Shown here one piece after another: positions 1-9,639 of a stretch of 64,000 bases of DNA. Position numbers and translations under genes: made by a program. The notes under the pieces were generated by a model that worked only from the letters and a program-made list of their open reading frames with translations, did no database searches and was not told the DNA's origin. Source of the DNA: Periconia sp. R9002 (Eukaryota > Ascomycota > Dothideomycetes > Pleosporales > Periconiaceae); the NCBI GenBank assembly GCA_023627715.1, contig JAMAHW010000054.1, forward strand, positions 7,501-71,500, written 5' to 3'. Position 1 is the first letter of the stretch. Every line of letters begins with the position of its first letter.

Positions 1-345
1 TATATATAGTATCTATAGTAACTATACTCTTCCCCTTTAGGCTAGGCTAGTAATTTATTAGCTACTTAGTTAGCTTAAGTCTTTCTATAGATAGGACCTC
101 CCCGTTTACTAGATATATTATATATACCCTTCCTCTTTAGGCTAGGCTAGTGATTAGTTAGCTGCTTAGTCAGCTACTTAGTTAGCCTAGATCTTCCTAT
201 AGATAGCACCTCCCCCTTTACTAGATATGTTATATATACCCTTCCTTTTTAGGCTAGGCTAGTGATTAGTTAGCTACTTAGTTAGCCTAGGTCTTTCTGT
301 AGATAGCGCACCTAACCCTTTATAAGATCGGTTATACTTAATTCT
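1..345. repeat. AT-rich tandem repeat, about 3 copies of 100-112 bp
   Basis: Three successive copies start at about 30, 130 and 242 with the phrase TTTAGGCTAGGCTAG. Each continues through a GTTAGCTACTTAGTTAGCC segment and a CTATAGATAG segment. Copy two carries an extra 12-bp internal duplication of the TTAGCTACTTAG type. The stretch is rich in TpA and poor in CpA and TpG, as expected after RIP. No coding potential is visible. The first copy may be cut by the window edge. Confidence 0.7.
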
Positions 346-410
346 ACTACTAGCCTAGAGGCTTCCCTCTATAATAATTATTATTCTTATTATTCTTATT
401 ATTATTTTTT

Positions 411-582
411 TCTAATTTTTTTTTTTTTTTTTTTTTTTTTCTCTAAAAAATACTTTCTTATATAGAGATATACGCTAACTAAGTACAACTAAAGTAAGCC
501 ACTAAATAGCTTAAAAAGGTAGTAGGCCCCTGCAAGCCTACAATAGTACGTAATAGCTAAGCTTTATTACACTTTATTACTA

Positions 583-618
<36 letters not shown>

Positions 619-633
619 TTTATTTTATTTAGT

Positions 634-712
<79 letters not shown>
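411..712. repeat. Low-complexity block: poly-T tracts and a TA microsatellite
   Basis: A T-run of about 25 bases lies near 415-440, an (AT)n tract near 580-615, and an uninterrupted run of 77 T at 636-712. Homopolymers this long are prone to assembly error, so the true length is uncertain. No gene is visible in this stretch. Confidence 0.8.
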
Positions 713-714
<2 letters not shown>

Positions 715-741
715 CCTTCCTAGCTAGGTGGCCTATTGAAT

Positions 742-961
742 AGGCTACTACTACTTATCTTCTAGCCTACTATAGCCTATTGTATAGGCTACCACCGCCC
801 GTTTTATGGGCTACCACCGCCCGTCTTATAGGCTACCACCGCCTATCTTATGGGCTACCACCGCCTATTTTATGGGCTACTACTGCCCGTCTTATAGGCT
901 ACTATAGCCCGTTGTATAGGCTACCACCCCCCGTCTTATAGGCTACTTCTACCTATCCTAT
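742..961. repeat. 22-bp minisatellite, 10 units
   Basis: Ten consecutive 22-bp units of the type RGGCTACCACCGCCYRTYTTAT run without gaps from 742 to 961. Units differ by C/T and G/A changes such as ACCACC against ACTACT, a pattern expected of RIP. A second, more TA-rich array of the same unit follows at 1118-1227, so the whole block has been duplicated. Confidence 0.85.
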
Positions 962-1117
962 AAGTAATTCTAGCTTACCTAATATGTAACTCCTACCTAG
1001 TTAGCTGCCTCTATTAGCGTACTATATTATAATTATAAAAATTCTTATTTTATTTCTTATTTATTTATTTATTTATTTATTTATTTTTTTTTACTTTAGG
1101 TAGGTAGCTAGTCTTAT

Positions 1118-1227
1118 AGGCTACTATAGCCTATTATATAGACTACTACTACTTATTTTATAGTCTACTATAGCCTATTATATAAGCTACTACTACTTAT
1201 TTTATAGGCTACTTCTACCTATTTTAT
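1118..1227. repeat. 22-bp minisatellite, second array of 5 units
   Basis: Five 22-bp units matching the array at 742-961 but with most C replaced by T (ACTACTACTTATTTTAT type). The sequence after it (about 1228-1310) parallels the sequence after the first array (about 962-1045). The block is therefore a degenerate tandem duplicate, and its right part is interrupted by the retrotransposon starting at 1311. Confidence 0.8.
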
Positions 1228-1310
1228 AAGTAATTCTAGCTTACCTAATATATAACTTCTACCTAGTTAGCTACTTTTATTAGCGTACTATATTATATTT
1301 ATAAAGATTC

Positions 1311-1467
1311 TATAGAGGTAGTATAGCAGTATTATAGTAAATTAATATAATTACTTATATATACATAATAATAGCGTAGGGAGCTAGCTATAGAGTAGAG
1401 GTGTAGTATATACATATTAGAATAATAATAATCTAATGCTAAGAGTTACGTAACCTAATCTACTATA
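1311..1467 (-). repeat. Left LTR (3' LTR of the element)
   Basis: 157 bp, the same length as the right copy and alignable without gaps. Every difference I saw is a transition, with this copy carrying T or A where the right copy has C or G. The canonical TG...CA ends read TA...TA here. It is preceded by GATTC at 1306-1310, half of the target duplication. Confidence 0.92.
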
Positions 1468-1480
1468 TTACCCCCCCTTA
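1468..1480 (-). other. Polypurine tract of the retrotransposon
   Basis: On the minus strand the 13 bases immediately upstream of the 3' LTR read TAAGGGGGGGTAA, a purine tract of the kind that primes plus-strand DNA synthesis. Its position next to the LTR end supports the assigned element orientation. Confidence 0.75.
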
Positions 1481-2349
1481 AAATTAACGTAAGTTCCAAC
1501 GCTATCGAATCTTCAACGCTAGAACTACTATCGTTAATACTAAGGGTGTTTATCCTATAGGTATATTAAATTAAAAACAAAATATAAAAATAATATAACT
1601 ATCTAACAATAGGTAAGATAGTTCAAAACCTATCTAACTTATTAGAACCTTTCTATACTATTATGTGCTATTATACGCTATTATGCGCTATTATACGCTA
1701 TTATATAATAATAATAGTTGCTTACACTAAGCGATAACAACGTATAAGGAACTATTAGCTACTAAGTATTATACTTATCTCTCTAATAGTTAGAATTTCT
1801 AAATTTAGTTCTAAGTCTCCCTTTTATTAGTAAAAACCTATTAGCGTAAGTTAACCTATTTACGTCCTAGTCTCTAGCTTATTATTTACCTATACAATCT
1901 ATCTAATCGTTGTTAATGCGCGTATAGTTATACAGTTAGTACTAGTTATTAAATAAGTACTTCTAATTATTTACGACGTAGTTAGTTAGTAGTATTAATC
2001 TATATTTCCTATGCGTTTAGTAGCGACATCTAATTATAGTATAGCTTTAGCTTACGTTTGTATCTACTATAGAAACGTCCTAGGATTTCCTCTAAGCTAA
2101 CAAGATAGTAATACAGTTCCTATATAGGTTTATTAGAGTAACTTTACTATAACACCTTATAATATAATATATTATCTATTATCTTTAAATCTAGAATTAA
2201 CGTAGCTTTATATATAGGCGCAGAAGCTCCTTTATCGTTTATATATATAGGGCTAGGTTCATCCTAGGTCTAGCCTAGTAAGCCTTTCTTATTATGTAGG
2301 TGTAATAGCTATAGATAAAATATAGGGTGCACCTTTATTTCTACTAGTA

Positions 2350-5300
2350 ACGCTAACTTATAGGCTAATTTATTATAAATATAGGTAATATAGAAGGGAC
2401 CGACGTTCTTATAGTCTAAGCTTTAACTAGAACAATTAGTATAAAAGTTATAGGTATCTAACTATACAAAATCTCTAACGTAGAATTTAAGTACTAGTAA
2501 GCACTTTTAGTCTACATAGTCCTTTTAACGTTATTATACCTAGATAAAATTCTTATAGAGGTAGATACGTAGGTCTTTAATTCTTTATATTATACTATTA
2601 GTAGTAGCTATGTCCTTTTTAGCTAGGTACAATATAGTAGTAGGCACTAGACGAGGAGGTTTAAATCCTAACTAGGGAAGGTAGCCTTTTATTGCTATAA
2701 ATAGTGCAATTTTCGTTAATACGCTCTTAGTTATATTAGCTTTAAACTCTATAGTTACTAGTAAATTAACCTAGTTATTTTAATTATAGGAGTAATAGGC
2801 GCGTAAGTACTATTTTAGATATACGTTAGCGTTCTTAGTTTAACTATCTATCTTAGGGTAATATACTATAGAAAGTTTAGGCTTTATACTAAAGCAATAA
2901 TAGAGACGTTACTAGAAGTAGGACGTAAATTAAGTACCTTAATTACTAATAATTAATTTAGAGTAACTTTCCTTACGCTATACCTAGTTAATAAAAGCTT
3001 ACACTACGTCCGCAACTTCTAGTAATATAAGAGGGATAAATTTCTTTTTCTTAGAGAGTCTGTTAACGACGACTATAATATACTAGTATACTACACCATA
3101 ATAGTAACACTTTAGAAGGGGTGTAATAAAGTTAACTAATATACTACTCTAATATCGTTAAGAGATAGTAAGAAGGTAAAGTAGTCTATGTTTACTATCT
3201 TAAAAAGCCTTTAATTACTTATATACCTAGTAGCTTCTTACAAACTAGGCGACGCTATTAGTAATATTAGGCTAATAATAGTAAAGAAACACTTTATAGA
3301 ATATACTATATTTACTAGCATATCTACCTAGCAAAAAAGAATAGATGTATTAAATTAACTTTATACAGACGTTATTAGCGTTAGGCATATAAAGCTTATT
3401 TTAGATGTATAATATATTATTAGAGATTATATAGTCTTTTAACTTAATATAAACATTGTTTCTATAGATAAGATACTATAAGATCTATTAATCACCTCTT
3501 CTCTTCGCGTCTATAATAGATTATAAGGTCTCGTCCTTAGTGTATACTACCTTAATATTATTAATAATATTACTATCCGTAAGCTCTATATACGCGGCTA
3601 TTATACTTACTATTAATAGAGTAATAGAGAGTGTGCTTTTATAGCTATAAGATTTACTATATCTCCTCTTAGGCTCTAGTACTGCGCACATCCCTCTAAA
3701 TTCTAAAGTCTCCTCTTTTAAGTTAAGCTTACTAACGTGATATATTATTAACGCTAGGCTAATAACATCCTTAGTAAGATTATTATTTATAATATAGGCG
3801 TAATAGATAGCTAGGCGCGATCTTCTATTAAGGTGATTTTTAATAGTATATATAACGGTATAGTTAGTAAATTAATAGAGTTTTAATAGTAACTATATTT
3901 AGAATAGGTTACGTTCATCGTTTTCCTTAGGTATATCCCTAGGGCGTCTAGTTAGGGAGTCGGGTTTAGTGCCTAGACGACCTAGCCGGTACGTAATTTT
4001 AAAATTAAACTTAGTAAGAAATAGGGACTAGCGTACTTATTATTTATTAAGTTTCTTATCTATTATAAAATATTATAGCGCTTAGTAGTTAAACAAAATA
4101 GTAATTAGGTTAGTAGTACTAGCTAGCTCTAGTCTCTATTCCTTAAAGGCTTATACAATAGTAAGGAGTTCTTTATTATAGATTTTATAATTATACTCTA
4201 TAGGTGTTATCTTCTATAAGAGGTATGTAATAGGTCTAAGGATACTATTGTGCATTTATAAGAGAATAGTAGTAACTACGTAGTCTAAGGCGTCTATTTC
4301 TACCTAGTATAGTAATTCTAGATTAAAGTATGCGAGTATAGAGGCTTTAGTAAACCGTTTTTTTAGTTCTATAAATGCAAATATAGCTGGTCCGTTAGGT
4401 AGTAAAGGGAATCTTATAACTTTATCGCTATCCTTAATAATATTATTAAGCAGCTAAATAATATTAGAGAAGCCTATAATAAAGTGTTAGTAGAAGTTTA
4501 TAAAGCTTAGGAAGGATTAGATATTGCGCACGCATCTTAGGAGTTCTTATTTAAGGATTACGCGTACTTTCTTAGGATCTATACTAATACTATTAGTTGA
4601 AATAATTATACTAAGATATTTAACTTTCTATACCCTAAATTAACACTTATTAATATTAAGGAATAAGTTAGCTTTAGCTAGTTAGGTAAGTATAATATCT
4701 ATATAATAGTCGTAATCTTCCTCGGTTTTGCTATATATAAGGATATTGTTAATATATACTGTATAGAAGTTATTAAGGATATTATATAAGATATTATTAA
4801 TGTATTGTTAAAACGTAGCTAGTGCGTTATAGAGTCTAAATAGTATAATAATATATTTATATAATCTAAATCTAGTAAGGAATGTAGTTTTATACTTGTG
4901 CCCTTCTTTTACGCAAATAGTATTAAAAGTATAGATAATATCTAGAATAGTTATAATACGCGTTTTTACTAGTTAGGCTATAGTGTCCTTAATTACTAGT
5001 AGTGTATTACAATCCTTTATAGTTTTTATATTTAGTTCTCTATAATTAACGCATACCTAAAGTCTACTACCTAGTTTCTTAACAACAAGTAATGGTGCTG
5101 CGAACGGTAAGGAGCTAGGTTATATAAATCCTTTCCTAAGTATTTCGTCTACGTAAGCCTTCACTACCTTTATTTCTTATTAGCTAAGTCTGTATATGCG
5201 GCGTTTAGGCGGTCCGGTGCTATTAAGTTTAATTAGGTGATCGACGCCTTACCTCCGTTTAGGTAGTATCTATGTATCCTTAGGGTTAAACACTTAGATA

Positions 5301-6130
5301 TACTTATATAACTTCTCTAGCAGCAGTTTGCAGATCTCCTCTAGCAGGCGAGGCAGGCGGTATAGTTTAGCGAAGAACTTATCGTAGTCTTTATTTATAA
5401 TAGAAGAGGGGTTGGCGGCGAAGAGTCGTTTAATAAGGAGTTCTTTTTCAGCATACGACACGAATCCAGGCAGTAATGTTAGAGAATCTAAAAGTAGTAG
5501 GGAGTCTAAGGGTTCAGTCTCTAGAGGTAGGGTAGTCCGAGCTACGCAGGGAGGCTAGGTGGCAAAGGCGTCCAGAGGTCTTAGCATTAGCTCTAACGTC
5601 ATAGCATACAAATACTTATCGCTAAGTAAGTCATCGAGCTTCTTAAACTCATATAGGAAAACCTATATAACACTTTCTAGTCAACGTCGAGCAGTGCGGA
5701 GAGCTATATACGCACTAATTAGGTGTACTTATCCGTCTTTCTAGGGTATCGCATATAGTAATGTTGTAGGTCCTTTAGTCGTAATAGTTTCTAGTTGTAA
5801 TCCATATAGACACGACATCGTACAGTGCCCGGAGTTAAAAAGCATAGTAAACAGATAAAAATTAAGAGACGGGTCGTGTTCTTTAAGCCAGCTAAGTCCT
5901 AGTATAACTTCAAAAGCTCCAAGATCGGTAATATAACACATAACATTACTATTATGTCAGCCATAAGCAATTAGCACGAGAGCCATATGTATAATCCTAG
6001 TGTGCCGGTCTCCATTTGCTAACTCAAGTTTGACTAGTTATACCAATAGGGTGATAGGGATCTTATGTTGTTTAATAAACTTCTTATCAACAAATTCTCC
6101 TATTGCTTCTGTGTCGACAAGGCTTTGTAC
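2350..6130 (-). pseudogene. Retrotransposon pol relic (protease, RT, RNase H, integrase)
   Basis: Minus-strand translation gives a broken but recognisable Ty3/Gypsy pol. The protease site reads ALVDTEAIG at 6101-6118 (DTG/DSG expected), followed near 5890 by VILGLSWLKEHDP. RT begins near 5130 with PFAAPLLVVKKLG. Its catalytic YVDD box reads YINN (codons at 4745-4756), both Asp-to-Asn changes being G-to-A. The RNase H end is seen near 3940-4050 as [19 protein letters not shown]. In integrase the DRGTQFTSYFW segment near 2900-2943 reads N*GT*FTSYF*. The C-terminal domain near 2430-2480 shows LDYKNVGPFYI and YKLALLVEIKVHP. Stops are spread throughout. Confidence 0.88.
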
Positions 6131-6499
6131 ACGCACGGCGGGATTCATAGTCGTACGTACAGTACTAGGGAACGCGAATTATTTACCTTCTTCAAAGTTG
6201 CCGTTAACAGAAGCTTAGGACAAAGTAACTTTCGTGACAGGGAGTGTCTTTAGCTAGCTATAGCGTAATATAGCCGTAGCGAGGCGCTTAGTTATCTTAT
6301 AAACCGGCGTGTGTATTGTATCCTCGCGCACTATCTACTCCTAGTAGCGTCTTATACTAGGAGCAGCTCGTTTTCCGAATTAGTAAAGTATTCATTAGAG
6401 TCGACGACGTTGTGTTTATAGTTGGAGGTGTCGTTATAAACAACAGCAGATTTAAAGACCAAACTCTTATTAAACGGGGTGATGGGATCGTTAGCGCAT

Positions 6500-8907
6500 A
6501 GTGGGGGTAGTCGTTATTAAAAGGGGTAGTGTCCTAATTTTAAGCATTTAGCACACACTCAGTGTTAGCAGATAATATTCCACTCTTCTTAGGAACGATT
6601 GAACTAAAACATCATAGCCGCTTCTATTCGTTTTTGTGACTCGTTATCCCGTTTGCCCTTCTAGGTATTAATATAAACAGTAACGTTATCCGCTGGTGCA
6701 CTGTTAGTGTTTTACGCGCAACAGAGATAGCTCGCATATTAGACTAGTGCCTAATTTATGCGACAATCTATTATCTAGGTTCGGAGCTTCCTCGCATCTT
6801 TGTAGGTACGCGCCATCATCAGCTCTATTTTAATATTCATAATATGCAAATGCATATCACGGAGATTGTCAAAACGTGCTCCTTACCATATAAGCTTCTC
6901 ACGGATGTCGTCTCGCATAAGACGCTAAAAGTGTATTATAAAGGTAGCATCGTTAACATAGGCTTTACGTGCGATGGCATTCACTCTAGCCATAAAATTA
7001 ATATACGGCTCGTCACGTCCTTAATACATCTTATTCGTAAGTAGGGTAACCTTAGCTTATTAAACACGATCTGCGTTATTGTAAAGCAAGTTCAAGTCAT
7101 CCCAAAGTTTAGAGGCAGTTAGGTATCGATCTAGATTCCTACTATTAGGATCTGCTCAGTCCGCAATGTTGTCAAAGGCTCTATCAGTACAGAAGTCGCG
7201 GATGAAATCAATCTTTTGACGTTCGCTCTAATGAGTAGCATCTCACAGTGCTAATTTCACTAACATTTACTAGGCCTCGAAGTTATCAGTCTTCTTACCA
7301 GCAAATTTATCTAGTTTGCGTTTCTAAGGATCTAACCTAATAGGACGCGTGCCATGTTCAGTTAAGTCCTTGCCATTAAGGTGAGGAAAGATAGGAATAA
7401 ACCCGCCGCGTATTTTATCGTATATAAACCCTAGGGGGGCGGCAAACTCCTTACGCTAGGCGCGATGTTATTCTTTAACTTCGTCGTCTAAAGTTTCTAA
7501 ATTTACTTCGGTTAGGTGCGGAGGAGGCTGACGCTTATTAGACAGTAGGTTAGCGTAGTAAGGTCGGACTTCTAGTTAGTGTTAGACCTCCGCTTAGGGT
7601 AAAACATCGTCTCAAAAGTCGTATTAATCACAGGCTACCTAACGCCACTAATTACGGGAGTCGCGCAGGCGTTCAATGTCAGCCTTTAGCTTATTAATCT
7701 CCGATTTGTGCTTTTCAAGACGGTTAGAGCGCCGAATGCATTTGTGTTGCAAATCCATCATTATGTCCCGATCCTAACGCGCTTATTCTTTTAAGACGTC
7801 TTCCTTCTCGCGCAATTTAGTGATTTATGTTTTCAAGGTATTAATAGTTTCCCATGCGTCGTCTTGCAGTTTGCGACTAGTGTCACGTTTAAGGAGTAAC
7901 CCATCGCCACGCTTCTTCTTAAAGTTGTAGTGTTCTTTAAGATTTTTGTATTCAGCATCAAATTGTTCTAGGTCCTTAGCTGTGATCTGGGCGGCATTGC
8001 TTACTTATGCCACATAATCGAACTATCGCTGTAGGTGAGCTTGGACGGATGTAAGGAATTCGTTAACATTATTAACCGTAATCTCTTCATTATCCTAGGT
8101 TGTGCTTAGGGTAGGCATTATAACTTTATTAGTGTCGTTAAAAATGTTAGAGCAACGTAGACGTTTATCACCAATCGCTAGCGGAGGCAAGTCTAGTAGT
8201 AACAGATATCGAGAATTTAATTAACATTTATATTTAAGGCGTTAAAAGCCTATTAGTTCTAGTTCACTCTAGCTATCTAGAGAGAAAGGGACGTTAATAG
8301 CGTTAGAGCGTTGTTCGATGTTTTGTGCGCTAGAGGGGAGACGTTAGGCAGTAACCAGTTAACGAGGTATGTCATTAAGATTAAGTTCGTTGTTATGCTT
8401 AGACGTAAGTGGTGTATTAAACTCTTCATCTGAATCTAATAGTTCGCCACGTTTCTTAATATAAAATGGTAGTTAGGAGACGACACGCTTACTGTTAGTG
8501 CTCTATTAGGCTCCGCGCTTCTAGAGCTTAATAGAATCCTCTAGTACAGCAGGAGAGGCGCCAGATAGGGTAAAGATTGAATTTTATATCTTATGTAGAC
8601 AGCTACAGCCACGCGAAGGAGCGCGGCTGCTGGATGCGGATCCTAGCAAGAAGGTACCCAGCATCTAACGTGTTTAAGTTAGAGTAGTGTCCGTTTAGGA
8701 GGCGCTGGGTAGAGCTAGGACAGCGAAGGTAGGCAGTAGCGCGGCCGATTATAGTTAAGTGTTCAGGATAATCGTCTGGCTAGACTGCTGTGTATCGGAC
8801 ACTTAACTTAACTTTTGTGTCCTAGGTGTTAGCAGCTGCAATAACGGCTGCAGTTTAGTAGTGTAGGACTTAGGACGCGCTAGCGTCTTGTCCTTCTCTT
8901 TAGGCAT
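6500..8907 (-). pseudogene. Retrotransposon gag relic
   Basis: A possible start lies at 8907 (MPKEKDKTLARPKSY), but stops follow. From about 8010 down to 7500 one minus-strand frame encodes a coiled-coil-like stretch (LEQFDAEYKNLKEHYNFKKK). From about 7330 to 6790 it encodes a capsid-like domain with KLDKFAGKKTDNFEA, IDFIRDFCTDRAFDNIAD and YINFMARVNAIARKAYV. A zinc-knuckle-like VCAKCLKLGHYPF lies near 6530-6570. Many TAG and TGA stops sit where Gln, Trp or Arg would fit. The region is noticeably less TA-rich than pol. The exact ends are uncertain. Confidence 0.8.
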
Positions 8908-9140
8908 CGCGACGGTGTGGCTGAAGATTTCCAGCAGGCAGTGAGTATAAGTGGTGTGTATCGATAAAAAAGAAGAGTTATAGGACGCAGTTAGAAGAGA
9001 GTGTCGGTAGTAAAGCGAAAGAAGGTTACAGGCGCGGTGTAAATTTTCTATCACCTCGTGGTCTTAGCGAAGCTTAGTGTGCGTCCAATCGTATGAAGGC
9101 ACTACGTTTGTCGTAGACTAAATAGCGATACATAACGTAA

Positions 9141-9338
9141 CCAGTGTTGTTGTTGTAGCATAGGGCAAAGTTCTTACAACTAGCGGTGGTGTAGCATAGG
9201 GCTCAATCATCACAACCAGCGGTATCAAGGCATGGGGCAATGTTCCGGCAACTAGCGGTGTAGTGGCATGGGGCGCAATTGGCGCAACTAGCGATTTCAT
9301 CGCGTCTAACGATGTTGTCGCAAAGGGCGATGTTGTCG
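9141..9338. repeat. 36-bp tandem repeat in the retroelement leader
   Basis: Four 36-bp units start with CAAC(C/T)AGCG at 9177, 9213, 9249 and 9285, with a partial 18-bp unit after them and a slightly longer variant before them. The block lies between the right LTR and gag, in the element's 5' leader. On the minus strand it reads as a 12-residue repeat in an open frame, but there is no evidence that it is translated. Confidence 0.7.
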
Positions 9339-9422
9339 CAACCAGCCATCCTTTCGACCAAGCACCACCACAAAGTGGAATTAGATGCGGGCCCCTCAAG
9401 GAAAAAAGGGACGCTATTATTA

Positions 9423-9579
9423 TGTAGAGGTGGCACAGCGGTATTATAGTGAATTGATATAATTGCTTGTACATACACGATAATAGCGTAGGGAGCTAGC
9501 TATAGAGTAGAGGTGCAGTATATACATATCGGAATAATGATAATCCGATGCCGATGGTCACGTGACCCAATCCACCACA
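9423..9579 (-). repeat. Right LTR (5' LTR of the element)
   Basis: 157 bp beginning TGTAGAGGTGGCAC and ending CCAATCCACCACA on the plus strand, so the canonical TG...CA termini are intact. It is followed directly by GATTC (9580-9584), matching the 5 bp before the left LTR. It is much less RIP-mutated than the left LTR and keeps a CACGTG site. Confidence 0.93.
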
Positions 9580-9584
9580 GATTC

Positions 9585-9639
9585 TTATTTTATTTCTTAT
9601 TTATTTATTTATTTATTTATTTATTTTTTTTTTTAAGAG
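9585..9639. repeat. ATTT-rich microsatellite continuing the interrupted duplicate
   Basis: TTATTTTATTTC followed by an (ATTT)n run ending in poly-T. The same sequence is found uninterrupted at about 1041-1092. This stretch is therefore the right half of the duplicated block that the retrotransposon split. Confidence 0.7.

Larger units (their letters stand above)
1311..9579 (-). mobile_element. Ty3/Gypsy LTR retrotransposon, complete but inactivated by RIP
   Basis: The element is bounded by two 157-bp direct repeats (1311-1467 and 9423-9579) and flanked by the identical 5-bp target duplication GATTC (1306-1310 and 9580-9584). Read on the minus strand, the order is 5' LTR, gag with coiled coil and zinc knuckle, aspartic protease, reverse transcriptase, RNase H, integrase, polypurine tract, 3' LTR. 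Protease-RT-RNase H-integrase is the Ty3/Gypsy order. Every domain carries stops or catalytic changes explainable as C-to-T or G-to-A, so no product can be made. The pol half (1.5-5.2 kb) is far more TA-rich than the gag half. At about 8.3 kb it is a little longer than many fungal Gypsy elements. Confidence 0.93.

Noticed and set aside
742..961. Possible CRISPR-like array from regular 22-bp units
   Set aside because: Units are contiguous with no unique spacers and the DNA is eukaryotic; it is a minisatellite.
5559..7044. Short plus-strand open frames within the retrotransposon
   Set aside because: The family signal (protease, gag) is on the minus strand; the plus-strand frames have no similarity pattern.
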